This document shows, one piece after another, positions 1-11,387 of a stretch of DNA of 64,000 nucleotides (its first letter is position 1; every line of letters starts with the position of its first letter). Source of the stretch: Microbotryum silenes-acaulis (taxonomy: Eukaryota; Basidiomycota; Microbotryomycetes; Microbotryales; Microbotryaceae); assembly GCA_003665825.1 (NCBI GenBank), contig QPFY01000006.1, positions 682,001 through 746,000 on the forward strand, read 5' to 3'. A model generated the notes under the pieces. The model did no database searches and was not told where the DNA came from. It saw nothing but the letters and a program-made list of their open reading frames with translations. A program made the translations under genes and the position numbers.

Positions 1-125
1 GCACCTCATCCCATCGCCACCTCGAGCTCGCGACATCCGAAGCGGTCGTCGTGGAAGCTCTGCAACGAATACGGGACAAGTTTTCTCAAGAAATGGCTGC
101 CGCATGCAGCATAGCTACGGATTCG
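1..125 (+). CDS. possible 3'-terminal or internal exon fragment, partial
   Basis: One frame is open from the left edge to a good splice donor (gtaagt at 126-131) and reads as ordinary protein with a helical stretch (ELATSEAVVVEALQRIRDKF). I do not recognise it. The following 80 bases contain no obvious continuation, and the next recognisable sequence is repeat DNA and a Helitron remnant, so this may be an exon of a gene that starts outside the window or a fragment of a mobile element. Confidence 0.25.
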
Positions 126-200
126 AGTAAGTAACTTCATGAACTGTGCTCTTGGTGTGGGATTGTTCAGGAGCTAATGGAAAACTACCAAGCAGCAATT

Positions 201-603
201 CCCTTCAACAGGTCTTCTTTGAATGTCAACCCTCGAGTTGTTTCTTCACCATTAGCTGGTGACACTGCATGCGTGAGTTATCCCTTGACATGGCTGTGCA
301 GTCTTAGATATGACGGAAAACCTGATACGAAAAACAGACATGGGACGTCAGTGACACCGCGGAAGGATTGACTTCGTACGGCTGAGATTCCGGGTCCATG
401 GGACACTTCCCTTCAACACGTCTTCTTTTCGAGTTGTTTTCCTTCACCATCAGCTGGTGACACTGCATGCGTGAGTTATCCCTTGACATGGCTGTGCAGT
501 CTTAGATATGACGGCAAACTGATGCGAAAAACAGACATTGGACTTCAGTGACACAGCGGAAGGATTGACTTCGTACGGTTGAGAATCCGGGTCATTGGGA
601 CAC
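201..603. repeat. two-copy imperfect tandem duplication (~200 bp units)
   Basis: Unit 1 (about 201-406) and unit 2 (about 409-603) both begin cccttcaac and end tgggacac, and share a long near-identical core (gctggtgacactgcatgcgt ... ggaaggattgacttcgtacg) with small indels and substitutions. No convincing coding sequence runs through it. It lies directly 5' of the Helitron helicase remnant and could be part of the same element or an older insertion. Confidence 0.75.
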
Positions 604-843
604 TAAATGTGAGTCTTCACTGCCATTGCTACAGATGGACAACAGCAAGAATACTGATAGTTGTAACGAATTGCGCAAGAAAACGGGCTCTGGTTCCGTG
701 AATTGCGGCTCACCATCCCGTGGCAGATCCTCAACGGCTCGGTTCGGTGGAGTGACCTTCGTGTTGGCAGGTGTGTGCCAATCTTTCAAAAGCAAAACGC
801 AGGGCAGCATGACTAACTGACCGGTTGGACTGTAACATCACAG

Positions 844-1250
844 GGGATTCGTGACCGAAACGGAACGGGCAAACGCACAGGACTTTGCAGATTGGCTCTT
901 AGGAGTTGGAGACGGCTCGGCGAACAAAACAGAAGACTTTATCGCGCTCCCACGTGAGCTTCTCCTGCCGGCGACCACGAGGAACAGATCCAGGTTGATT
1001 AGACACGTTTATCTCGGCCGAACTGGACAATATGTCAGTAGGCGAACAAGTCGAATACTTCCGAGATCGAGCAATTCTGGCGCCCAAAAATTCGCAGGTG
1101 GATCAGATCAACGACATGGTGCTCGACCTGCTGCCGGGTGACGCTCAAGCGTTCTACAGACCCAACAGTACCGCAGCTGTTGCAGCAAAGTCCATCACAT
1201 TGCAGCGGGTCAACGGTTACGGTGGAGGTGGCGCGCGGAGCGCGCCGCCG
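844..1250 (+). pseudogene. Helitron PIF1-type helicase C-terminal fragment, frameshifted
   Basis: Two overlapping frames together read as the C-terminal part of a Helitron RepHel helicase. The first (from about 844) carries DFADWLLGVGDG followed by an I-LP element, and the second (from about 1020) carries [20 protein letters not shown], which matches the family's eRaILapkN..Vd.iN segment. The switch of frame near 1010-1030 and the absence of the Rep nuclease and of the Walker A and B motifs upstream show it is a decayed 3' fragment. It runs straight into a Helitron-type terminus. Confidence 0.75.
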
Positions 1251-1257
1251 CACCTAG
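1230..1257 (+). mobile_element. Helitron 3' terminus (hairpin plus CTAG)
   Basis: A perfect GC-rich stem (GGCGCGC at 1230-1236, GCGCGCC at 1240-1246, loop GGA) is followed after 7 nt by CTAG (1254-1257) and then T. Helitrons end in a short hairpin a few nucleotides before CTRR and insert next to T. Its position immediately 3' of a helicase remnant in the same orientation makes coincidence unlikely. The 5' TC end is not identified in the window. Confidence 0.7.
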
Positions 1258-1978
1258 TAAATAAAAAATAGTGAAGCCTGGCGATGCGCACCAACCGTTG
1301 TCTTCTCTCCACGGTTGGATTACACGCTCGTCAGTCTCTTATTGAAGGGTCCCGGTTGTCGTTGGCTTTGCGTTCCACCGGTCCGGGGACGACAGCGGCT
1401 TTGGTCGTCGAAGTGATGAGTGATGAGAGCAAGGGCGAGGGCGAACGGGGTTTTGAAATTGACTCCTGTTTTGCGGCTTGCGGAAATGGGTGGGACTGAG
1501 CGTTTGAGAGGGACCAGGGCTGGCGTGGAAGAGGGAGAAAGAGAAAGGAACCATTTGGTGGTCTATAAATCGAATTCTTCAGAACCACCGGCCTCGGTCT
1601 CGTTATCAACATCTTGGGCCTTGCCCGCCTCTCGCTCAACCACCGGGATCCCGCACCGTGGTCGTCTGATCGATTCGCCGAACCAAATAGGAGATCCGAT
1701 TCGCACAAGATCGGCGTTGGAGATCGATAGAAGATTGTGGCGATGGCGATCGGAAAAGCGATAGAAGGATAAGACTCGACCGACTCTGGCTTTAACTAGC
1801 TGTCAGTTACATCTCGAGCGATCGACGGAGTCATAGCTGCCCCGGTCGCATACAGCTCGATCTCAGGAATCCGGAAACGCATGGCATTGAAATTACACGT
1901 GAGCTGAGGACCAGGTCCAGCAGCTAGGCAGATTTTACAAGTCGCTCGCAAACGATTCGCAGGGTAGGTAATGTGACT
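1258..1978. other. intergenic, no gene seen
   Basis: Several short frames are open on both strands but none has family features, introns or an ATG context I can support. A small inverted repeat (accaaccgttg / cacggttggat) lies near 1290-1320. The right end holds the 3' flank of the ubiquitin hydrolase gene. Confidence 0.5.
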
Positions 1979-3068
1979 TTAGTCCTCCGGTGTCGGGTTG
2001 AGGGTGATGAGGTTGAACTCGAGCGAGTTTGACAGCTCGATGATCTTCTTCACCCTCACGGCGGTGTCCTGTCACCACAGCATAGCAGACCAATGATATT
2101 CAGCAGAGAGCTCATATGCTTATGATCCAAACAAGCTTTAGAATTTACCTGTAGCAGATCTTTGGAGATCTTGCCTCGGTTTATGGGTGAGTTCCTTCGT
2201 CCGTCGAGTTCGATGAGGTTGCCCTTGTGTTCGACAAAGGTGCAGAAATGCAGATCGACTTGAGTGTCGAGGTCGGGGGTCTGTGGTGGAAGATTTCATT
2301 GTGAGGAGAAAGAGTTAGATGACGCTCTGAACCAGGATCGAATTGCTGGAAGGACTTGCAGCGGTTTGACCGCTCGAAGCAGTTTGGGTGTGCACCCGCT
2401 CGAGCTCGTCGGTCGCGGTCAAGAGCTGGGCTCGTTCAAGTGGGGTCTGAGATTTCGGGATGGGAGAGGGAAAAAATGGATCAGTTGTCACCTCACCCCG
2501 GAAGAAACACGTCAAGCGCTACTAACCTTGTCTTTGCATTGCTCAAACAGCTTTGTCAAATACCCTGGTTCTGTCGGAGATGTCAACGCCAGCCTCGTCG
2601 ATGTCAGTCATGTGGGGGCGAAATCTGGACACCGAGTGCGCGCGAGAACGAACCCAGTGGCACGCCCGCATTCGCCAAGGCGTGCAGCAAGCCGAATGTC
2701 CCACACGCGTTTGCGATCGTCTGCTTGAAGTAGATGATGTCGGCGACCTGCTCTACGCCGTCCTGCTCGATGCGAGCATCTTCCTCGAATCGGGACTTTT
2801 CGTAGGCCTTGGTGATGGGGAACAAGAGGATCACGGCCTGGGAAACAAAACAGCGCGTGGTCAGTTCCGAATCTGTACTGTTGGTTGAAGGTGGTGTCCA
2901 CTCCACCTTGACCGGTTGCTTGACCCAGCCCAACACCTCGGCGTCGAGTCCGTAGCAGTCCTGGAACGAGTACTGGCTCGTGTCCAGTCCGAGCGAGTGG
3001 GACCACGTATTGAACGACTCGGGGTTGGATTCGAGAGGGAGCCAGCGTGGTCGTTCTTCGGAGGCCAT
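1979..3068 (-). CDS. YUH1: ubiquitin carboxyl-terminal hydrolase, UCH (C12) family
   Basis: Cysteine protease that releases ubiquitin from short C-terminal adducts, acting in cytosol and nucleus; closest in layout to UCHL3/Yuh1. From ATG at 3068 the protein begins MASEERPRWLPLESNPESFN. The first intron (2906-2838) joins WVKQPVK to AVILLFPITKAYE. The catalytic cysteine is in QTIANACGTFGLLHALAN, with the oxyanion glutamine just before it. The catalytic histidine is in QVDLHFCTFVEHKGN and the aspartate in LIELDGRRNSPIN, both in the exon around 2151-2280, with the last exon ending LEFNLITLNPTPED and a stop at 1979. At least four introns; the donor after the active-site exon is ambiguous (near 2660 or 2635). 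About 230 residues, normal for the family. Divergent from CCT2 with 222 bp between the start codons. Confidence 0.93.
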
Positions 3069-3290
3069 GGTATTGTACTGAGCTGTCTTACCCAACGTGG
3101 CTGAGGACGAAGCGCGAGAGAAGCTTATACGGCGACGACCAGGAGGTCCGCGCGCGCAGAGGAAAGACATAATTGCGCATTTCTGTTGATTTGTAACGGG
3201 AAATAAGGCCAGCCGAGACGGGGCGGCTTGTGAGCCTGGCGCGCCTCTCGTGTTTCTGCACCCACTTCATTCACCCCCACACACCCGGTC

Positions 3291-5761
3291 ATGTCGGTCA
3301 ACGTATTCGGTGCAGAGGTACGTTGCTTGTGCGGCTACGTTACACCTCTTGGTTGCTCTCGTGTGACTGACCTGTCTCCGATTACGTCGCACCGTCGTCG
3401 TGCTCGTGCTCGTGCTCGTGCTCGTCTCGACTCTCGACTCCTTTTCCGAAATCCGACCCGACCCAGGCAACACAAGAGCGCGCAGAGAATGTAAGCCCCA
3501 CCCACCCTCTCGTACCCAGCACTTTGACCTCGACCCACAACTCGGAAACGACTGTCAGCATCCGCCTCGAGCTTCTTTTCGCGGGGCAGTCCCGGTGGAG
3601 CAGTGTGGTGTGGTGCGACGTGATACCGACCGAATGCAACAACAACCCCAAGCTGGCACTACGATCACTGCGAAACAACCACCACCCGACCACTTGCACC
3701 GCATCAGATCACGTCTGGCTTTCGGACTGCTTCTGGTGCGAAAGTACACGTGCTGCGACGCGACCCCGACCCACACTCCTCCACCCGGTCGCACCCCCGA
3801 TACACCACGACCCATGCCCATCTCAGCTACGGAAGGCTGACCTCGCTCGTTCCCCTTGCGCCGTTCCAACACAGGCGCGTCTCTCGTCCTTCGTCGGCGC
3901 CCTCGCCCTCGGCGACCTCGTCAAATCCACCCTCGGACCCAAAGGCATGAACAAGATTTTGCACTCGACCTCGACCGGCGAAATCACCGTCACCAACGAT
4001 GGTGCGACAATCCTCAAATCGATCGCATTGGACAACCCCGCCGCAAAGATCCTCGTCAACATCTCCAAGGTCCAGGACGACGAGGTTGGAGATGGTGCGT
4101 TGCGCTCAGCCAACACGGGAAGGATACAGATGGATGTTGAGACCAAGTCGATTTTATCTTTGGAACAGGCACGACAAGTGTTACCGTCCTGGCCGCCGAG
4201 TTGCTGAGGGAGGCGGAGAAGCTGGTCACCCTGCAGAGGGTGCACCCGCAGACGTAAGTGTCCAGATCGTCATCGGATGCGAGAGGACGGTCCTGATAAT
4301 ACGTCACCCTTTATCTCATAGTGTCATCGAAGGTTTCCGAATCGCTTCCAAATCTGCTCTCGAAGCTCTTGAGAAGAGTGCGGTTGACCATGGGTCAGTC
4401 GGGACGAGAGCCAGAACGAGGCTGAGGAACTGACTCCCTCTCGGTTCTCCCCTTGCGCGATCACAGTAAAGATCCCGTCGCATTCCGAGAAGATTTGATT
4501 GCGATCGCCAAAACGACCCTCTCCTCCAAAGTTCTCGCCGCGGACAAGGACTACTTTGCCGAGTTGGCCGTCTCGGCCGTGCTCCGACTGAAGGTAGTCT
4601 CAAATCACTTTGGTCACTCCAAATTCGCCTACTCACTCTGGTGATGATTTTCTACACAGGGCTCCACGGACTTGGAGCACATTCAAATCATCAAAAAGCA
4701 AGGCGGCAAGTTGACCGACTCGTACCTCGACGAAGGCTTCATCCTCGACAAGAAGATCGGCGTCAACTGCCCGCACAAGATCGAGAACGCCAAGATCCTG
4801 ATCGCCAACACCCCGATGGACACGGACAAGATCAAGATCTTTGGCGCGCGCGTCAAGGTCGATTCGACCGGCAAGTTGGCCGAGTTGGAACGCGCGGAAA
4901 GGGAGAAGATGAAGGCCAAGGTCGCCAAGATCAAGGCCTCGGGCGTGACCTGCTTCGTGAACCGACAGTTGATCTACAACTACCCCGAATCCCTCTTCGC
5001 CGAGGCAGGGATTATGTCGATCGAGCATGCGGACTTTGAAGGCGTTGAGCGGTTGGCGTTGGTCACGGGGGGTGAGATTGCGAGTACGTTCGATAACCCG
5101 TCCGGCGTAAAGTTGGGCAAGTGTGGAACGATCGAGGAGATCATGATCGGCGAAGACAAGGTTTGTACCCGTTCTCGTCGCGCGGCTGCGTCATTCGTTT
5201 GCTCCGCATACTTATCCTTATGTCTGTTCGTCGCAGCTCATCAAATTCTCTGGCGTTGCCGCGGGTGAGGCGTGCACCGTAGTCCTTCGAGGTGCGACCT
5301 CGCAAATGGTTGAAGAAGCCGATCGATCGCTCCACGACGCGCTCTCAGTCCTCTCTCAAACGGTCAAGGAGACGCGAACGACCTTGGGCGGTGGTTGCGC
5401 CGAGATGATCATGGCCATCGCCGTGGACGAGAAGGCGAAAACGACCGAGGGCAAGAAGGCGCTCGCGGTCGAATCGTTCGCCCGAGCTTTACGACAGATG
5501 CCGACGATCCTGGCCGACAATGCCGGATACGATTCTTCAGACCTGGTCGCCAAACTTCGAGCCGCGCACTACGAAGGCCGCAGTGACGCCGGTCTGGACA
5601 TGGATCGTGGGATCGTCGGGTCCATGAAGGAATGCGGCGTAACGGAGAGTTACAAACTGAAGCGACAGGTCGTGCTTTCGGCGAGCGAGGCCGCGGAAAT
5701 GATCTTGAGGGTCGATGATATCTTGAGGGCCGCACCGAGGAGGAGAGAAGGTGGGCATTGA
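3291..5761 (+). CDS. CCT2: T-complex protein 1 subunit beta (CCT2)
   Basis: Beta subunit of the cytosolic group II chaperonin TRiC/CCT, which folds actin, tubulin and other proteins using ATP. Eight exons: 3291-3317, 3467-3490, 3875-4094, 4169-4253, 4322-4393, 4467-4593, 4660-5160 and 5237-5761, giving 526 residues, the usual size. The first two coding exons are only 27 and 24 nt (MSVNVFGAE, then ATQERAEN). ATP-binding and hydrolysis motifs are present: [22 protein letters not shown], the GDGTTS motif split by an intron at GD/G, and GGGCAEM. The tail [19 protein letters not shown] matches the beta subunit. Convergent with the dolichyldiphosphatase gene, with 192 bp between stops. Confidence 0.97.
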
Positions 5762-5953
5762 GGTGGGAGTTGAAGAAAAAAGGAGTAGATAGATGTTCCA
5801 TTCCGTGACGTTGCAATGCGCTACATTCTCTCATGACAACCTCGAGGCGGCCCTGCTCTGTATCCTTTCGAACTAGCGTTCGAGACGCCGATCTCGGCAC
5901 ACGCGAAGGAAACAAAGGGATTCTATGTTCTGCATGACGGTATTGCACGGTCT

Positions 5954-6869
5954 CTATAGTTCTTCCCTACTCATTCCCCCCACCACACCCCCTTTCAGAA
6001 CCTTGCCCATCTCTCCCACCCCTCGCCTCCATTCCCCAGATGCCCATATCTCCAAACTCAACAACAGCGTGTCCTCTGCTATCCGCTCCCACCCCGTACC
6101 GTACTCATGAACTCCATCCCGAAAGAAAGCGGGGATCCAAGGGTAAGCGAGCTTGAAGTGACCGTTCCGCCACCCGGTCCCCCCGATCCGAGAGGTGAGT
6201 TGGAGCGCTGGATCGACGCCTATCCAAAGCACAAACCAAACGCACGCGACACCGGTCCCCAACGAAGCCCCTACGATCACTTGCGCTTTGGTATGATGCC
6301 CCAAGCGAATACGGGACCAACACACGCTCGAAGCGCTGAATACGAACAAGCACGCCAAAGCAAGCCGAATTAAATTCTCCCCCGAGATGAACGTGTCCGA
6401 TCCGAGCTTGACGATATGAACGTAGAAAGGGACGAGGAAAGAGATACGAGGGTGGAACGGGAGTAAGAGGGAGGATAAGGTGAGGTAGGTGCCGAAGTAG
6501 GCTATGGAGGAGGAATGTGTCGAGGGCATGCCATATGTTGTTTCGTAGTGGAGGGCACCGTCCGGTCGAGGTTGGCGGATGAAACGTTTCAGCACTTTGG
6601 CTGTAAGGTGGGGTGGGAGGCAGAGAGATGGGGTACACCCGCAATCGGGGAGAAAAAGGCGGAAGTCAGCGTGGCTCTTAAGATCGAATCGGAAGAATCG
6701 AAAGCGAAAGGGTCGTACCCGAAAAAGCGGCACACAATGTCCCTGCGCCGAACCAGAGCGCATGGGCCGTCCTCAGTCGAAGGATCAGTACAATCGTCAG
6801 AGTCGTGACGATGAACTGGGTATTTTGGAGCGCGCTGAGCCATATCTTTCTCACTCGTGCCAACGACAT
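5954..6869 (-). CDS. CAX4: dolichyldiphosphatase-like PAP2 membrane phosphatase
   Basis: PAP2-superfamily integral membrane phosphatase. In the ER, dolichyl pyrophosphate phosphatases recycle the lipid carrier left after N-glycan transfer. Two exons (6869-6719 and 6600-5954) encode 265 residues. The three PAP2 motifs are visible: KRFIRQPRP, YGMPSTHSSS, and SRIRLGHHTKAQV. In the last motif the residue after H-T-x-x is Q instead of the usual D, as in DOLPP1/Cax4, which is why I prefer dolichyldiphosphatase over a generic lipid phosphatase. Hydrophobic segments lie at the N-terminus (FIVTTLTIVLILRL) and around YLTLSSLLLPF and VACVWFVLWIGV. The C-terminal tail is longer than in yeast Cax4. Confidence 0.85.
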
Positions 6870-7281
6870 GGTGCCACGTAGGGTGATTGAAAACCTTGAG
6901 TAAGGCTGCGCAGGAGAGAACGGAGGTAGCTGGGATGAAGTGACGTCGCCAGGGACAAGTGGGGGGAAACGACGTCAAGTTCCGCGGTGCAAGCCCAGAT
7001 GCGGAACCTAGCGGGGTCGAGTGCAGTGCGTTCTCGACGAGTCCTGGAACGATAGGATGTGGTACGGGATGCAAGTGGCCTGGCAGATCCTTCGGCGGTC
7101 CGGTAGGAAGAAGACGGCCACTCGTGACGAGCTCCGCAGAACTCCGCGATTTGGCCTGACGCGCCTTCGCACTGGCCGATACTCTTTTAGACTCCTTTCC
7201 CAACATCCCAGTCCGTCTTAGTCTACAACTCCGCGACCTACTCACTGGTTTCCTCCAGATCGGCTCAAACCCTTCCCCACC

Positions 7282-8671
7282 ATGCAACGGACACCTCGAT
7301 GCTTCGCCCTCGCCTCGGCGGCGACCACTCGTTCGCTCGTGTCACTCCAGAGACCGTTCTCAAGCGTGCCTCCGCTGCAGTCCAAAGCGTCGAAATCGAG
7401 AAGTAAGAAGACCAAGCTGCTCGTACGACAACCTACCGATGTTAAAATTGCAGTCGCCCCCGGAAGCGTCGCGGGCCCGAGCAACAAGGGCAAAGCAAGT
7501 ACTGCCCCCAGAGGTCTGCTCGAGGAGGAAGAACCTTCCCAGCCTATCCACCAAGCACCCGAGGTCATCACTACATCAAGCGTGGACGGTGCATCGGCCA
7601 AAGAGGTCATCTCAGACCATCCGGAGGTGGTGGATGCCAAGCAATCAAGTAAGTCGAATCCCTTCTTTCGCGCCTTCTTTCCTCCCCGGCAAAGAAAATC
7701 CAGTATTTTATGATATGCTCACACTCGCATGTCATCACAACCCTCGTATGTCCAGCTGTTTCATCCTCACACGATAAACCACACCAAAACCAAGAAGAAG
7801 AAGAGACGATTTATACCTCTCCACCGCCGTTCAACGTACCTCTCCTCATGTCGGCCTGTTTTGCCTTTAGTGTGTTCAGCCTCAGCGGCGCCGACATCGC
7901 TCGCAGGGGATACGCTTCTTATGACGAGGACAAGGAAGCATACGAGCTGGCTTCACCTTGGAAGAGGTATACTTTTGCGGGCGGCTTCGTGTGCGTTTCG
8001 GTTGGGTTGGTGCTGTGGGGTACACTGGCACCGGGGAGGTAGGTAATGACCCAGCTTCTCGTCTTTCCGTCGGAGAATCACCCTGACGCTTGTATTGGCT
8101 GGCAGAGTCATAACCAAACTCACGATACGAAGAGGTCCGACCACGGCGACGCCCAAAAGCTCAACACCACTCGCCACTCGATATCCTCCTACGTCACTGG
8201 TCACAATTCACACACCCTTGACCCGACTTCCCATCGTGGGCGGTAGACCGCGACAAGTTGAACTCCACCGATTCGTCCTTCTGGGTCCTTTAGCGCAAGG
8301 ACCCAAGAGCTGGCATCCAACACATCACTCTCCCATAGGGACCGCCCAGAAGAAGAGAAATAACGTAAGTACTCCCTACTGCCCTGTCTTTCATCTGTCT
8401 TGACACTGAGCATCACCGCAATCGGTGTCTCCAGCCCGTCTCGCGAGCCCTCGCGAATCTCTCCGATGTTCTCATCGCGCCTTCCAAGCCGACCTCTCCC
8501 TCCGACCGATGGAAGAACAAGGGCACGCTGTCTCACGTACCCCTACTGGTACATGGCGACCGTTTCTCCTATACACTGGGCAAACGAAGGGCTGGGAAGC
8601 AGGGCGATCTCGCAGGCGCTTGGTGTGAGGATTGGGAAGGGTTCAAAAAAGCCCTCTTGGGCAAGGAATGA
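7282..8671 (+). CDS. TMEM223-like mitochondrial membrane protein
   Basis: Four exons (7282-7648, 7756-8038, 8106-8364, 8435-8671) give 381 residues in one frame. The N-terminus is basic and hydroxyl-rich without acids (MQRTPRCFALASAATTRSL), typical of a mitochondrial presequence. Two membrane spans follow: VPLLMSACFAFSVFSLSGAD and YTFAGGFVCVSVGLVLWGTL, then a soluble domain with VITKLTIRRG and a late SHVPLLVHGDRFSYTLGKR. The order of two helices followed by a beta-rich domain with a late P-L-x-x-x-G-x-R-F segment resembles TMEM223, linked to cytochrome oxidase assembly; the similarity is weak and judged by eye. It shares a 412-bp divergent promoter with the dolichyldiphosphatase gene. Confidence 0.6.
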
Positions 8672-11387
8672 TTCGGTTTGAGACTGGCCTTTTGAAGTTC
8701 AGGGCGTGATGCGGAATGTGATACCTACGGTTGTTGGTGATGCACAAGAGCTCTCTCACGGTAGCGGATTAATGACGTGGTCGATAACAGGAACCGAGTC
8801 GCTCGACGTTAGGGATGCCGGGACACCGCGGCGCTCGAGTCTCGACGGAGTCTCATATGAATGTATTTGACCTAGGTTTTCAAAAGGCTTGGTGCACCCA
8901 CCGTCTTGGACGAGTAGACCCATTTTGCAATGGACTGAAGAAGGATAACCACCCGGAACTACTCCCACCCGACGTAGGCCCAGTAGCGCTCGGGGGGGGG
9001 GCACGACCTCTTCATCAATAAGGAGGGAGGAACCGAGCTAAGATGAGGCCCACATGCGCGACTTCAGGTTTTCTCGTGCGGGTTTTATACCCTGATCGTT
9101 GCATATGGTCGAAGCACATGAGAAAGAAAGAAAAAGGAGACAAAAATCCTGCGCTTGCCGGCGCGCCTCGATTACCTACCCGTTCTTCTTGGCGCACAGT
9201 TGGTCGGCCGACGGGAGGCGTATTCGCCGAGCAAAGGGACCTAGAGGTTCGCCTCTCGCTCTGGTCTGATGATGGGTCCAAGGCTACACCATCTGCCTTC
9301 GATATTGTAGCACTGACTGAACATTACACGACATAGCCTGGGTTACCTGCGTTAGAATGATCGTTCCGCTTCAGTGCACAATGCTGCATCGACCCAATTG
9401 TCTTCAGACTTGTAGAATTCAGAATCGCGGCCTCGAAGCAGAATGATCCGCAGTTGAAGGTTGACGCCGAAGCTGAAGCCGAACCCGACGTCGGTGCCGA
9501 AGCTAAGGAGAGCCTACCGACTCCGCTTCGTCGCCTGAACAGCCATGCAAGTATCTCATTCTCAACCCATGATACCTTGGGTCGCTTTTCGCTCAGATCG
9601 CGATTTGAAATTACAGGGGAACTGAATCTTTCGCCCGACCGTCGTTTGTCAAAGCTCGGCAAGTTCCGCCGGTGTTTCACTCATATTGAGCGGCAGAGGC
9701 AGGTAGCAACTTGCTCTGCTGAGGGATCATGGTGTCGATTAAAGGAACAACGTTTCGGCCGAAGAGTAGAAGATCGCCGGGGAGGACCTTCTGGTGCGCC
9801 TTGGGATCCTCCAGGTAAGATAGTCTGTGATAGTCGATCTTATCAGCCACGCCAGGCCCGGTTACGACTCGCACCCGATCGTCATTGTTAGTTCTTTTTA
9901 TGTTGATGGCCCTGCACACACAAAAAATACATTTATGAAAGTACCAGCTGATTCCTAGAGGTCCGGTTGGAGCGAATAGGTCTCGAAAGCAAGTCGAAAG
10001 GAGCAAGAACTATTCAGAGTCGTACGTCGCTTTCTGCCTTGTAAGTCGGTCGCAGAATGCAAATAATTTGGATTGGTCACGCCGAACGCCAAAGATTGAA
10101 GTGTTGGGGTGTGGTTCGTGATCTGGGCGAGACTCAGTGAGCTCGCTCAGAGCCTCGACCCCGTCGCTTCTGGTATGAAAAGCGTGCACACGGCCTCGGT
10201 CCCAACGAATCAAGTAGCAGGACCTACCGAAGCTTGCTTCTGTGGGGTAATGACTCAATTGATTTTTTTTTCTTGTTGAAAATCACCGGAGGTCGCGTGC
10301 AGCACAAGCTGGGTGACCTAAGCGATGCGGCAGCAGCGGAGGAGGACGAAACGGAGAAAGCCGGGTATCTGCGACAGGGGTCTTCAGTCTCGGTGCCGAA
10401 TATAGGCCACAAGACTAGCTGAAAATTATGTATCTCATCTCTCTGTATTCGCTCGGTGGCTCGAGTCTAGCAATCTTCGCTGGCTGCTACAATAACTTAA
10501 TGCGCCATTTTTGAGGGCTGGAGCATTAGAAGCGATCATCGACTGCCGCAGTTCACGGTTTTTGAGTATTTCGCATTTCGGAGACTTGAAATAAGTCTGC
10601 TCAACGCGGACCATCGCTTCTATTGCTATAGCCTATAAGGATGACGCATCATCTTGGCATCCAGTGGAGATTCCCCCGCGCTTTAGCTTCTGTATGATGC
10701 GGCGTTAATTGTGCAGTGCGCATAGCTTCTTCATTTAAACCATCCGAGTCACTGCACCACGTCTCGGTCGACTTCGGCGAGGGGTGGGTACGATGTTTGT
10801 CGCATCGACCTACTCTTTCAATCTTTCCTTTCCCCTATATTTATCCCCTCTTCAGCTTTGCAACGATCCAACTCGTTCTTCACCAAGTCCGATCGCCCTT
10901 AGGACCCGTGTCCGGATTTGCACCGCGCAATGGTCTCGGTTCTCGCACCGCTGTCGGCTCCGTTCGCCCGTCGAGTCATCGGCATCCGTGTGAGATCGAG
11001 ACTGAGTTAGTAGTATTACCTGTCGCAGTTCTCACCAGGCATAGCTATTTAAATAAAGCACAATGTCGTAGGGAGGTAATCGACGATTATGCTCAGCCGC
11101 TCGGGGCCATTCAAACGCCGCAAGCGCTCAAATGACCGACTACAAGTCTTCAGGCGTCTAGTCGGAGACCCTAGCGGCAACTAAAAAACTAGCAAATACC
11201 TCATACAGGCAGAACTCAAGGTCATTTCGTCCGCCGTCAGCTCCGGGCGGAGGACCGGCAAGGGGATTGAGACTCGGAAAAAGCATAGCCGAGCGATGGC
11301 TTTAATGATCGGAATGAAGCTGCGATGCGAATTACATTCGACACAAACGAAGAATTACAAGATAGAAGGGTGCGCAGGGTAGGAGTA
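8672..11387. other. 2.7-kb stretch without a supported gene
   Basis: No long open frame with an ATG, introns and family motifs. On the minus strand 9677-10258 contains two adjacent frames of protein-like composition (YLEDPKAHQKVLPGDLLLFG; FGRSCYLIRWDRGRVHAFHT) that could be exons of a decayed gene I do not recognise. A run of nine G lies near 8992-9000 and T-rich tracts near 10262. The right end contains the 3' flank of IMP3. Confidence 0.4.

Noticed and set aside
6589..7287. 232-codon minus-strand frame spanning the dolichyldiphosphatase/TMEM223-like interval
   Set aside because: It crosses the intron and promoter of the dolichyldiphosphatase gene in another frame and shows no motif.
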